Part shown: piece after piece, positions 42,130 through 52,456 of the stretch
Numbering within the stretch: position 1 is the stretch's first letter
Layout: each line of letters opens with the position of its first letter
From: Flammeovirgaceae bacterium
Lineage (GTDB): Bacteria; Bacteroidota; Bacteroidia; Cytophagales; Cyclobacteriaceae
DNA: 52,672 bases
NCBI GenBank assembly: GCA_012032815.1
Contig: JAAUQD010000006.1
Span: 1-52,672 of the forward strand
Direction of reading: 5' to 3'
Position numbers and translations under genes: made by a program
Notes under the pieces: model-generated
What the model was told of the DNA's origin: nothing
The model's input: only the letters and a program-made list of their open reading frames with translations
Databases searched by the model: none

Positions 42130-44638
42130 ATGAGAATATTACTCTTCGCATTATGTCTTTTATCTCCATCGCTTTTTGCACAAAGTCCAACGCAGGCAAG
42201 TTCAGGAGAAATTAAGCTGAAGTTAAAAAAGCTCAGTGTTCTGGGCTCAGTCCTCTATGTAGCCGCTCACCCGGATGATGAGAATACTCGTGCCATTGCC
42301 TATCTGGCCAGTGAAAGAATGGTCAATACCGCGTATTTGTCAATGACCCGCGGGGATGGTGGTCAGAATCTGATTGGCCCGGAAATCCGGGATTTACTGG
42401 GTCTGATACGCACGCAAGAATTGTTATCCGCCCGCAGAATTGATGGAGGAGAACAATTTTTTACCAGGGCAAATGATTTTGGATTTTCGAAGAGCAGCGA
42501 TGAGACATTGGAAATGTGGAATAGGGATGTCATTCTATCTGATGTAGTACGGGTTATCCGAAAATTTAAACCTGATGTCATCATCACACGATTCCCACCC
42601 GATGACCGAGCTGGGCATGGACACCACACCTCGTCTGCCATGCTGGCTCAGGAAGCGTTTGATATTTCAGGAGATCCTTCCATGTATCCCGAGCAGGTAA
42701 AAGAATTCGGAGTTTGGAAAGCCAGGCGTCTATTTACTAACACAGGACGATGGTGGAATCAGACGATTGATCAAAATACACCCGGCATCGTATCGGTGGA
42801 CGTTGGTACCTACAATCAATTGTTGGGAAAATCTTATTCTGAAATTGCAGCAGAAAGCCGCACACAGCACAAAAGCCAGGGATTTGGGTCAGCAGGAAGA
42901 CGCGGGGAAGCTTTCGAGTTCTTTGAACTGGCAAAAGGTGAAAAAGCAGATCATGACATCCTCGAATCGGTAAACACAACCTGGACAAGAATTAGCAATG
43001 GTGAAAAAGTAAAGACATTGGTTGATAAGGCTATCGCAAATTTTGATTCCGAAAAGCCTGCGGCAAGTATTCCGGCTCTGATTGAAGTGAGAAACGCTAT
43101 AAAGAACCTGGAAGACAGTCATTGGAAAGTTCGGAAGCTCAAAGACGTGGATGAAATTGTAAAAGATTGCCTCGGCTTATATCTGGAACTCACAGCCAAT
43201 CATTATTGGGGAGCACCTGGTCAACCGGTTGGTGTATCTTTTGAATTGGTGAATCGCTCTGATCTGAATGTAAAAGTAGATCGGATAAAATTCCGGGATT
43301 GAACGTTGATTCAGTCTCAAATCTGGATTTAGGGGTGAATAAACTCATCACATTTAAAATGAATAAAAATGTTAGTGAGTCGCTTTCCTATTCAGATCCG
43401 TATTGGCTAAGGGAGGATCATCCTGATGGATATTTCACCGTAAATGACCCATCATTGATTGGATCTCCTGAAAATTTACCGGCTGTTATGGGAGAGTTTC
43501 TGTGCACTATTAATAACCAGTCGTTTTCATTCTCATCTCCTCTCGTTTATAAATGGACTGACCCGGTGAAAGGGGAACTATTCAGGCCATTTGAAGTTAC
43601 TCCACCGGTAGTTGTGAACATTCAGGAGTCAGTTCTTGTTTTCAGCAATTCAAATCCCAAAGTGATCAATGTCAATGTAAAATCACTTTCTGGCAAAAGC
43701 ATTTCCGGATCTGTACGAATTGAAATACCGAAGGGGTGGAAATCCGAACCCGCATCAATACCTTTTGAAATACAAAAACAGGGTGAAGAAAAAATTCTTT
43801 CATTCACCGTGAGCCCTTCAAAGCAGGAAGTGATTTCTTCACTGAAAGGAATAGTAACAGTTTCCGGTAAGGAGTATGACTATGCACTTCAAACGATTGA
43901 CTATGATCACATTCCTATTCAAACGTTGCTGCCCAAGTCAAAAGCTAAAGTGGTACGGATAGATTTAAAAACTGAGGGTAAAACCATTGGATACATACCC
44001 GGTGCAGGTGATGACATTCCTTTTGCTCTTCGTAACATGGGGTATGAGGTTTGGGAAATGAAGAATGAAGATGTTATTCCGGCAAATCTAAAAAGCCTCG
44101 ATGCGGTTGTACTGGGAATACGAACCTTGAATACGAATAACAGGATCAGGCATTTTATGCCTTCGCTTCTCGACTATGTGAAAGACGGTGGTACACTGGT
44201 CGTGCAATACAATACAACGGGAGATTTTGAAATTGATCGCGATAAATTTTCTCCTTACCCGATTACACTTTCACGCGAGCGGTTTCAGAAGAAAAGGCAG
44301 AAGTACGGATATTAAAGTCCGATCATCGTTTATTAAACTATCCAAATAAAATTACGGCTCAGGATTTTAATGGCTGGGTTCAGGAGCGGGGCCTTTATTT
44401 CCCGTCAAAATGGGATGCGCAGTATGATGCATTGCTTTCAATGAACGACAAGGGAGAACCGGCCCGTGATGGAAGTCTCATCGTAGCTCCTTACGGTGAA
44501 GGTTTTTATATCTACACCGGTTTATCCTTTTTCAGAGAACTTCCAGAAGGTGTGCCCGGTGCTTATAAACTTTTTGCCAATCTTGTTTCTTTGCGTAAAG
44601 AATTCAAAACCCAGCCTGCTAAATCAGTTAATAAATGA
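42130..44638 (+). CDS. large secreted PIG-L (LmbE-like) family deacetylase, two frameshifts
   Basis: Signal peptide; LGSVLYVAAHPDDENTRAIAYLASERMVNTAYLSMTRGDGGQNLIGPEI...RFPPDDRAGHGHHTSSAMLAQEAF. Fragments join at 43293-43294 (CC) and 44281-44282 (GG). Confidence 0.92.
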
Positions 44639-44760
44639 GTGATTCAGAAAATGAAAAGCCACCTCTCTTTGAGAGATGGAGTGGATGGTATGTAACGCTC
44701 GCTGTAGCCCTTGTTGTTCAAATCATCATTTACTACCTAATCACCGCCAGCTTCTCATGA
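44635..44760 (+). CDS. 41-aa single-TM microprotein (absent from ORF track)
   Basis: MSDSENEKPPLFERWSGWYVTLAVALVVQIIIYYLITASFS*. ATGA overlaps with the PIG-L stop upstream and with the symporter start downstream. Confidence 0.75.
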   Translation: MSDSENEKPPLFERWSGWYVTLAVALVVQIIIYYLITASFS

Positions 44761-46450
44761 TATTAATTGATTGGATTGTCCTTTTCGGAACATTACTGGC
44801 TATTGTTATTTACGGAACATGGAAGTCCAGAGGTAGCAAAGACATAGAGGGTTATTTGCTGGGGGATAAAAGTATGCCTTGGTGGACAGTAGGGATATCC
44901 ATCATGGCCACTCAGGCAAGTGCGATCACGTTTTTATCTACTCCGGGACAGGCGTATGAGGATGGTATGCGCTTTTTACAATTTTATCTGGGCCTTCCGC
45001 TGGCCATGATTATCTTAAGTGTCACCGCGGTGCCGCTCTATCATAAACTAAAAGTATTCACCGCTTACGAGTATTTGGAAACTCGCTTTGATGTAAAAAC
45101 CAGATCTCTGGCCGCATTTCTTTTTTTAATGTTGCGGGGTCTATCGGTTGGCATTACTATTTATGCCCCGTCCCTTATTCTTTCGACTATTCTTAATTGG
45201 AATATTAATATCACCACGATTATCATAGGATCATTGGTAATGATTTATACAGTTAGCGGAGGAACGCGTGCCGTGAGCCTCACGCAAAAGTATCAGCTCA
45301 CTATTGTAATGGGAGGAATGTTGCTCGCAGGAAGTATTGCTTTTTTCCGGTTACCCACCGATGTAAGCTTTGGAAACGTCTTTACCATGGCAGGGGAGAT
45401 GGGAAAATTGAATCTTGTTAATTTATCGTTTGACCTGAGCGACCGCTACAATATATGGTCAGGACTGATCGGTGGATTGTTTCTATTTCTGTCTTATTTC
45501 GGTACGGACCAATCTCAGGTGGGAAGGTATCTGGGTGGAAAATCAATTACGGAGAGCAGACTTGGATTGTTGTTTAACGGACTGTTAAAAGTTCCGATGC
45601 AGTTTATCATTCTTTACATCGGTATTTTGGTTTTTGTCTTTTATCAATTTCATCAACCTCCCGTGTTCCATAACCTGACATTAAAAGAACGAGCCATGCA
45701 AACCGAATATGCGGATGAGTTGGCCAAGCTGGAATCAGATCATGATCTTCTTTTGAAGACCAAAAGCAAAAAGCTGTAGCATTAATGGAAGCAGTCAGGC
45801 TGGATGATGAACAAAATTTAGCTATAGCCCGCGAAAACCTGGCATCGGTGCAGCAGGAAGAAAAGGCATTGCGGGCAGAAGTAAAACAAGTAATTGCTAA
45901 GGCAATTCCCGGTGCCAACACCATGGACAAAGACTATGTGTTTATCAACTTTGTGATGACCTATCTACCCCATGGAATTATTGGGCTGCTGCTGGCGGTT
46001 GTGTTTTCTGCCGCTATGTCATCAACAGCCAGTGAATTGAATTCATTGGCATCAACCACCGCTGTTGATATTTATAAACGATCTATCAATGCAACCGGAA
46101 GCGCATTGCATTATTTAAAAGCTTCAAAATGGCTTACTGCTATGTGGGCAGTTTTTGCAATGCTTTTTGCTTCAATTGCCGACCAGGCTGAAAACTTAAT
46201 CCAGTTCGTGAATATCATTGGATCCCTTTTCTATGGAACCATTCTGGGCATATTCCTTTCGGCTTTTTATGTGAAGTACATAAAATCAAATGCTGTTTTC
46301 TATGCTGCTATAATTTCAGAATCGGTGGTTATTTACTTATACCTGTACACTGATGTCGCGTTTCTTTTGTACAACATCATCGCCACGGTGTTAGTGATTG
46401 TTCTGGGAATTGTTTTTCAATTTTTCTCCAGCAAATCCGAAAAGGCATAA
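44757..46450 (+). CDS. sodium:solute symporter (SSS family), frameshifted
   Basis: DWIVLFGTLLAIVIYGTWKSRGSKDIEGYLLGDKSMPWWTVGISIMATQASAITFLSTPGQAYEDGM...YFGTDQSQVGRYLGG...VVFSAAMSSTASELNSLASTTAVDIYKR; join at the A5 run 45768-45772. Confidence 0.95.
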
Positions 46451-46451
46451 A

Positions 46452-46478
46452 AAAAGGCATTCAATCTGAATGCCTTTT
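46452..46478. terminator. bidirectional intrinsic terminator between convergent genes
   Basis: AAAAGGCATTCA (46452-46463) / TGAATGCCTTTT (46467-46478), loop ATC. Confidence 0.88.
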
Positions 46479-46495
46479 AAATTAACTAAGTCAGA

Positions 46496-47350
46496 TTATT
46501 TTAGTGACTTGATCAAGTCTTCATTTTGCTTGATATAGCCAAAATCATTTTCAGCTTTCTTCGCCAATTCTAACGACTTGTTAGCCGCTGCTAATGCACC
46601 CGCTTTATCACCAGCCGCTTTTTTCATTTGCGCCAGACGGTTAATGTTCCAGAACGCATTCGGATTGCCCTGGGCGATGCCTTGTTCCATCCAGGTGATG
46701 GCTTGCTTCATGTCTTTTTTATTATCAAAATAATAATTCGCTGCGGCAATCAGGTTTCCAGGATTTACTTTGGTTCCCGCTTCAATCGATTTCATCACTT
46801 TGCTGTCAAAATCAACAGTAACAGGAATTTTCACGGAAGTATTTTCCCATGACAATTCAATGTTTGCACCGGTGTTGTCATCGGTTATATCAGAAATACC
46901 AACCGTGAATGTCTCTACTTTCTCATTCAGCTTTCCGGATTTTACCGACACATTTACAACTTCTTTTTCTTTGTTATATGCTCCAGTATTACCACCAATA
47001 GACAGATCGCTATACAACATCACTGACCACTCACTTTGATTGGGTGTCGTGAACAACAGATATTCACCTTTTTTCACATCTTTTCCACCAACTTTTACAT
47101 CGTCAGAAAAGCTTACAATCGTTCCGTTATTGGCACCTGTCCGCCATAATTCGCCAAAAGGAACCAGATAATCGGCACCAGCTCCAAAAATTTTACGACC
47201 TTTCATTTTAGGTCTTGAATAGGTTACTTTAACGTCAGTTAACCCAACTTTTGAACTCACCATTCCGGCCGGACTTGGCGCTGGTGTTTCAATTTGTGCT
47301 TCCGATAGAAAGCATAATCCTGATAAAAGAAGTACTAGAATTTTTTTCAT
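46496..47350 (-). CDS. DUF2911 domain-containing protein
   Basis: Signal peptide; VTYSRPKMKGRKIFGAGADYLVPFGELWRTGANNGTIVSFSDDVKVGGKDVKKGEYLLFTTPNQSEWSVMLY; C-terminal TPR-like segment. Confidence 0.88.
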   Translation of the reverse strand: MKKILVLLLSGLCFLSEAQIETPAPSPAGMVSSKVGLTDVKVTYSRPKMKGRKIFGAGADYLVPFGELWRTGANNGTIVSFSDDVKVGGKDVKKGEYLLFTTPNQSEWSVMLYSDLSIGGNTGAYNKEKEVVNVSVKSGKLNEKVETFTVGISDITDDNTGANIELSWENTSVKIPVTVDFDSKVMKSIEAGTKVNPGNLIAAANYYFDNKKDMKQAITWMEQGIAQGNPNAFWNINRLAQMKKAAGDKAGALAAANKSLELAKKAENDFGYIKQNEDLIKSLK

Positions 47351-47395
47351 GAGATTGTTTTTTGTTTTAAAATTTGGACGGCAAAGGTAAGAAAT

Positions 47396-48022
47396 TTGAA
47401 GCGGATTAAGGAGAAGATCGGAAAGAAGCTGGATACCTCGTTTTATGATAACAACGATGTGACACTCATAGCCCGTCAGCTGCTGGGCAAGGTATTAATC
47501 ACCAAAACAGGGAAAGTTCTAACCAGCGGAATAATTGTAGAGACGGAAGCGTACTCCTATAAGGAGCGTGGTTGCCATGCCTACCAGAATAAAATGACAA
47601 AACGGAATGCGATTATGTTTGGCGATGGAGGCTATGCCTATGTGTATCTGTGTTATGGAATGCATCACTTGTTTAATGTAGTGACGAATAAGAAGGGATT
47701 AGCTGAGGCTGTATTGATTCGAGCTATTCAACCCTTGGATGGAATGAACCACATGATCAATAGAACCGGTAAAAAATTGGTCAATGCGATTGGAAACGGA
47801 CCCGGAAAAACTTCCTCCGCATTAGGAATTAAGCTAAACCATTACGGACTTCCATTAAATGGAAATGTCATTTGGATAGAAGATCATGGTACAATAATTG
47901 GTTCTGAAGAGATTGTATCCTGCAAACGAATAGGAATTGATTATGCCGGAAAGGATGCCCATCGTAAATGGAGATTTTTTATTAAAAATAATGCGTGGAT
48001 CAGCAAGCCTTGCAATGATTAG
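47396..48022 (+). CDS. DNA-3-methyladenine glycosylase (AAG/MPG family)
   Basis: ARQLLGKVLITKTGKVLTSGIIVETEAYSYKERGCHAYQNKMTKRNAIMFGDGGYAYVYLCYGMHHLFNVVT...IGNGPGKTSSALGI. Confidence 0.95.
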   Translation: MKRIKEKIGKKLDTSFYDNNDVTLIARQLLGKVLITKTGKVLTSGIIVETEAYSYKERGCHAYQNKMTKRNAIMFGDGGYAYVYLCYGMHHLFNVVTNKKGLAEAVLIRAIQPLDGMNHMINRTGKKLVNAIGNGPGKTSSALGIKLNHYGLPLNGNVIWIEDHGTIIGSEEIVSCKRIGIDYAGKDAHRKWRFFIKNNAWISKPCND

Positions 48023-48035
48023 CTATTTTTGTGCA

Positions 48036-49607
48036 ATGAGATTTTATGCACTCGTTGTAGTCGCACTTCTATTTTCGTTTGTCACACGTTCTCAGGATGT
48101 TATCCCTACCGCGTTTGAAACTGTAAACTCCACATACGATGAGCAAAATCCGGTGATCAGTCCGGATGGAAAAATATTGTATGTTACGATTGCCCATCAT
48201 CCTGAAAATAGGGGAGGAAAGAAAGATCCCGGTGATATATGGATTTCAGTAAAGCTTGGAGACCGGTGGTCGGGTCCGATTCATGCCGGTGATGCCATAA
48301 ACCATGATGGCTACAATGCAGTGGCGGGATTTTCTGACGATGGCAATGTCATGTATTTATTGGGGCACTACGAAAAAACGGGGAAGATAAAAACCCAGGG
48401 AATATCCGTTTCTCAAAAAACAGATGAAGGATGGTCATTCCCGGAAAATATTACTATTCCTTATTTTCTAAACCGGAGTGAAATGATTTCAGGTACCATT
48501 ATCAACAATGGTTCAACACTTGTATTTTCCGCTGATGGATACAATTCCCAAGGTAATGAAGACATTTATGTAAGCGTCCTGCAGTCAACAGGAAACTGGT
48601 CGGAACCGATGAACCTGGGAAGTTCCATCAATACGGGCTCACAGGAAGTTTCGCCATCACTGAGTAAAGACACCCGAACACTGTACTTTGCATCAAACGG
48701 GCGTCAGGGATATGGAAGTTTTGACGTTTATTATGCCGAAAGACTTGATGGTACATGGACCAAATGGACGCAACCGGTAAATATGGGTGCCCCCATTAAT
48801 ACTGAGGGCAGAGAATTATTTTACCAACCCTATCCTGAAAAATCGGTTGCTCTGTATACGAGCACTCTCAATAGCGATGGGTATGGAGATATAAAATTGA
48901 CGGTACCGCTTGCCCAACTTAAGCCTGAGGAAACCATTAAGAAGGATACGGTGGTGAAGATGGTGGAAATCAAAAGAGAAAAGCCGATTACAACAGATGA
49001 AAAAATTATAACCGTCAAAGGAAAAATAACCAGTGCTAAAAGTCATGCTCCTATTGTGGCATCGTTGGATTTCCATGCTGATCACAATTATAAAGTGAGT
49101 GCACAACTGGATGGAAGTTATTCTGTCACGATACCATCCGTAAATCAATATTCGATACGGGTAGAAGCGCCCGGCTTTGTAAGCTCGCTGGAAAAACTGG
49201 ATGTGCGTACCTACGAGATGAAAGAGCTGGTTCTGGATTTTAACCTGTTGCCTATTGAAGTGGGTACAACCGTAAACCTGAAGAATGTTCTTTTCTATCA
49301 AAGCACTTCAGACTTGCTTCCCGAATCGCTCGATGAATTAAACATGGTCGCTGATTTCTTAAAATCAAATCCCAATGTTGAAATCGATCTTGCCGGTCAT
49401 ACCGACAACAGGGGAATTCATTCACATAACGTTCGCCTGTCGCAAGACCGTGTGAATAAGGTAAAAAGATACCTGGTAGACAATGGCATTGAGTCCAAAC
49501 GAATTTCCGGTAAAGGATATGGGGGTATCAAACCCATTGCCAGCAACGATGCCGAGGTAACCCGCCAACTAAACCGCAGGGTAGAGTTTACGATTGTAAA
49601 AAACTAG
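48036..49607 (+). CDS. OmpA-family protein with PD40-like repeats
   Basis: Signal peptide; DEQNPVISPDGKILYVTI, SQEVSPSLSKDTRTLYFASNGRQGYGSFDVYYA; C-terminal NPNVEIDLAGHTDNRGIHSHNVRLSQDRVNKVKRYLVDNGIESKRISGKGYGGIKPIASN. Confidence 0.93.
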   Translation: MRFYALVVVALLFSFVTRSQDVIPTAFETVNSTYDEQNPVISPDGKILYVTIAHHPENRGGKKDPGDIWISVKLGDRWSGPIHAGDAINHDGYNAVAGFSDDGNVMYLLGHYEKTGKIKTQGISVSQKTDEGWSFPENITIPYFLNRSEMISGTIINNGSTLVFSADGYNSQGNEDIYVSVLQSTGNWSEPMNLGSSINTGSQEVSPSLSKDTRTLYFASNGRQGYGSFDVYYAERLDGTWTKWTQPVNMGAPINTEGRELFYQPYPEKSVALYTSTLNSDGYGDIKLTVPLAQLKPEETIKKDTVVKMVEIKREKPITTDEKIITVKGKITSAKSHAPIVASLDFHADHNYKVSAQLDGSYSVTIPSVNQYSIRVEAPGFVSSLEKLDVRTYEMKELVLDFNLLPIEVGTTVNLKNVLFYQSTSDLLPESLDELNMVADFLKSNPNVEIDLAGHTDNRGIHSHNVRLSQDRVNKVKRYLVDNGIESKRISGKGYGGIKPIASNDAEVTRQLNRRVEFTIVKN

Positions 49608-49615
49608 TTCACAAC

Positions 49616-51304
49616 CTAATATCCCTTAGCTGCATCGTCTCCACGTTTCCAGTCAGCTCCACCTTCCAGTTTTCCATCAGGCAAAACCAGAATAGCATCA
49701 ACACGGCCAAGAAATTTTCTCTTTGAAATAGCGTGGCCTTTTCCTTCCAGTTCGAGAATTGTTTTTTCATCCAACGCATCTTCTTCAGGAATAACAAAGT
49801 CAGGGAACCATTGGCTGTGTACACGGCCGGCATCAACCGCAGCTTGCATACCCATGTCATGTTCAAGTACATTCACCACAACCTGAAAGACGGATGTTAT
49901 AATAGTTGATCCACCGGGCGTCCCAACCACCATGAACAGCTTGCCATCCTTCTCAATGATGGTTGGTGTCATTGAACTGCGCATGGACTTTCCGGGTGCA
50001 ATGCCATTTATTTTTCCACCGCTGACCTGATATACAGCAGGATTGGAAGGGTCCGGACTGAAGTCATCCATTTCGTTGTTGAGGAAAAAGCCGGATCCGG
50101 CAACCACCACCTTATTTCCCCACCATGAATTTAATGTAGTAGTAACGGCAACAGCATTTCCATCTTTGTCAACAATACTGATATGCGTTGTCTCTTCAGA
50201 TTCAAAACCGGGTACATCGCCACCCGAAACTTCTGTACTCGCTGTCGCTCTGTCGGGAGAAAAAGTGGACATTCTTTCATTGATGTGATCGACTTTAGTC
50301 AATTGATTTACAGGGATATTACCAAAGTCAGGATCACCTAAATATTTAGCCCTGTCGGCATAAACCCTGCGTTCAGCTTCAACCATAAGGTGGACACTGT
50401 TCGTTGAGTTTGGTCCCCATTTTTTTATAGGAAATGGCTCGATGGCTGTTAATAGCTGAATAAGCGCCACGCCACCACTGCTTGGTGGGGGCATGGATAT
50501 AATTTTATAGCCCTTATACATTCCTGTAACGGGTTCCAACCATCGTGATTTATAATTCTTGAGATCTTCCAATGAAATGATTCCCTTACCGCGCTGCATC
50601 TCGGCTACTATATCGTCAGCAGTTTTGCCAGCATAGAATCCATCGCGGCCCTGATCGCGAATCCGCTCCAGCGTTCGTCCCATTTCAATCCATTTCACCG
50701 TATCTCCGGGTGTCCAATTTTTCATAAGAAAAGTTGGCTCTACAGAGTTTTGATTTTTTAAGTCCTCCTGAATACTGTTCAGGTTTTCAGCGGCCTTGTC
50801 AGTAAGTACAATTCCATTTAGCGCAAGATCAACGGCAGGTTGTACAAGATCACTCCAGGGGAGTGTTCCAAATTTCTTATGAGCTTCCACCATGCCATCC
50901 ACGCTGCCTGGTACGCCAGAAGCTAAATGGCTTTTTGAACTTAGTCCGGGAATGACTTCACCATCTTCATCAAGATACATGGTAGGCGTAGAAGCTGCTG
51001 GAGCTTTTTCACGAAAGTCTAATGTGGTTATATCGCCATCTTTTGAGCGGTAAACCATAAAGCCCCCGCCACCTATATTTCCTGCTTCCGGAAAAGCAAT
51101 CGCTAGTGCCAGTTGCACGGCAATGGCAGCGTCAACCGCATTTCCACCTTTCTTTAAAATATCCACGCCAACCTGGCTGGCTACAGGATGTGCCGAAACA
51201 ACCATGGCTGAGTCCGCTATCAGACCGGTAACTTTGGGTTCGGTAGGAGTGCCGGTACAGCCGGCAAGAATTAGTAGGATCGAAAGAAAGAATAGACGCT
51301 TCAT
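49616..51304 (-). CDS. ggt: gamma-glutamyltransferase (lipoprotein)
   Basis: [10 protein letters not shown] lipobox; [88 protein letters not shown]. Confidence 0.95.
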   Translation of the reverse strand: MKRLFFLSILLILAGCTGTPTEPKVTGLIADSAMVVSAHPVASQVGVDILKKGGNAVDAAIAVQLALAIAFPEAGNIGGGGFMVYRSKDGDITTLDFREKAPAASTPTMYLDEDGEVIPGLSSKSHLASGVPGSVDGMVEAHKKFGTLPWSDLVQPAVDLALNGIVLTDKAAENLNSIQEDLKNQNSVEPTFLMKNWTPGDTVKWIEMGRTLERIRDQGRDGFYAGKTADDIVAEMQRGKGIISLEDLKNYKSRWLEPVTGMYKGYKIISMPPPSSGGVALIQLLTAIEPFPIKKWGPNSTNSVHLMVEAERRVYADRAKYLGDPDFGNIPVNQLTKVDHINERMSTFSPDRATASTEVSGGDVPGFESEETTHISIVDKDGNAVAVTTTLNSWWGNKVVVAGSGFFLNNEMDDFSPDPSNPAVYQVSGGKINGIAPGKSMRSSMTPTIIEKDGKLFMVVGTPGGSTIITSVFQVVVNVLEHDMGMQAAVDAGRVHSQWFPDFVIPEEDALDEKTILELEGKGHAISKRKFLGRVDAILVLPDGKLEGGADWKRGDDAAKGY

Positions 51305-51359
51305 GGTCATTGATTTTGATAATAAAGGCCAAATGTATTACTTGATCCCGTACAATACT

Positions 51360-51986
51360 ATGAGCCTGCGTAAAGAAAAAGCCGCCCGTCTAAAACTTAG
51401 TGTTTTGGACAACACGTTGAAACTGGTTGGCAAAAAGCCTTTTGATGACTTGCATGTCGATGAGATTTGTGCCAAGACGAAAATCTCTAAAGTGACGCTC
51501 TTCAAGTACTTTCCTCAAAAAGAGGATATCCTGTTGTATTACTTTAGAATCTGGTGCCTGAGGCGGGCTGTTGAATTAAAGGAAAAGCCAAAAGAGGGGG
51601 TCAACGCTATTTATTTTTTATTTGACAAATTAGCTGAAGACAGTGAAACCAACCCGGGAATTATTCATAGTCTCTTCGCCTACCTGGCTGATTTAAAGCG
51701 TGCACCTCGTCCATTTCCGGTGAAAGTAGAGGAGAAGAAACTGTTGTTTCCAAAGGTTGTTGACATTCAGGATGTTGAAATCCAAAGCATTTATCAGATG
51801 CTGGAGAAGTTTGTGCTGGAAGCCATCTTTAAGAAGGAGATTTCTAAAACCAGTACTACGCAGGATCTTACAGCATTACTGAATACTATATTTTACGGAT
51901 CAACCGTTACTGCCTACATTAATCAAATCAGTCCGCTGAAATATTTCTTTAGAAAGAATGTGGAGTTGGCTCTCAGAGGGCAGTAG
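51360..51986 (+). CDS. TetR/AcrR family transcriptional regulator
   Basis: MSLRKEKAARLKLSVLDNTLKLVGKKPFDDLHVDEICAKTKISKVTLFKYFPQKEDILLYYF; start moved from the track's 51123. Confidence 0.9.
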   Translation: MSLRKEKAARLKLSVLDNTLKLVGKKPFDDLHVDEICAKTKISKVTLFKYFPQKEDILLYYFRIWCLRRAVELKEKPKEGVNAIYFLFDKLAEDSETNPGIIHSLFAYLADLKRAPRPFPVKVEEKKLLFPKVVDIQDVEIQSIYQMLEKFVLEAIFKKEISKTSTTQDLTALLNTIFYGSTVTAYINQISPLKYFFRKNVELALRGQ

Positions 51987-52250
51987 CTACATTTTAGCCC
52001 GTACTGTTTTTACACCCTGTTTTTCAAAAAGTTTGATTTTTATCCTACCCACTTCAATGCGCTTGCGGTGAACGTGGTTCTTATACCAGCTTTTGTGATA
52101 TCTGGGTTTTACAATGGAGATCGTGTTGTAATTGTTCCGGCTGCAGGATGAAAGCAGAATTCCGGATGAGAGGATGATCACAACGAGGATCTTCAACTTG
52201 CCGAAAAAGCTATTTTCTTTCATGCCCGAATATACTACGAATGAGTACAC
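51987..52250 (-). CDS. small basic lipoprotein, unknown function
   Basis: LVVIILSSGILLSSCSRNNYNT lipobox, then a short basic tail. Confidence 0.5.
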   Translation of the reverse strand: MYSFVVYSGMKENSFFGKLKILVVIILSSGILLSSCSRNNYNTISIVKPRYHKSWYKNHVHRKRIEVGRIKIKLFEKQGVKTVRAKM

Positions 52251-52278
52251 CCAAATTCAATGTAGCGAGGGTAATTGG

Positions 52279-52352
52279 CGGACCGGACGGGACTCGAACC
52301 CGCGACCTCCTGCGTGACAGGCAGGCATTCTAACCAGCTGAACTACCGGTCC
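52279..52352 (-). tRNA. tRNA-Asp (anticodon GTC)
   Basis: Minus strand GGACCGGTAGTTCAGCTGGTTAGAATGCCTGCCTGTCACGCAGGAGGTCGCGGGTTCGAGTCCCGTCCGGTCCG. Confidence 0.95.
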
Positions 52353-52422
52353 ATTTATATTTTTTAACACTTTGACGAGCCTTCTACCCGCGATCTATTC
52401 TGCATCTTTTCGAAACAGGTTG

Positions 52423-52453
52423 CAAAGATAGTTTGCGCCCTTTCTAAACCAAA
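52423..52453 (-). promoter_or_regulatory. Bacteroidota-type promoter TTTG-N19-TATCTTTG upstream of tRNA-Asp
   Basis: Minus strand TTTG (52453-52450), 19-nt spacer, TATCTTTG (52430-52423). Confidence 0.65.
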
Positions 52454-52456
52454 ACT

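Noticed and set aside
255-46450. Calling the split genes (dnaB, etfA, nifJ, M48, PIG-L, SSS and others) pseudogenes or separate subunits
   Set aside because: Each pair is collinear and rejoined by one base, essential genes are hit, and the indels cluster in short homopolymers; sequencing error is simpler.
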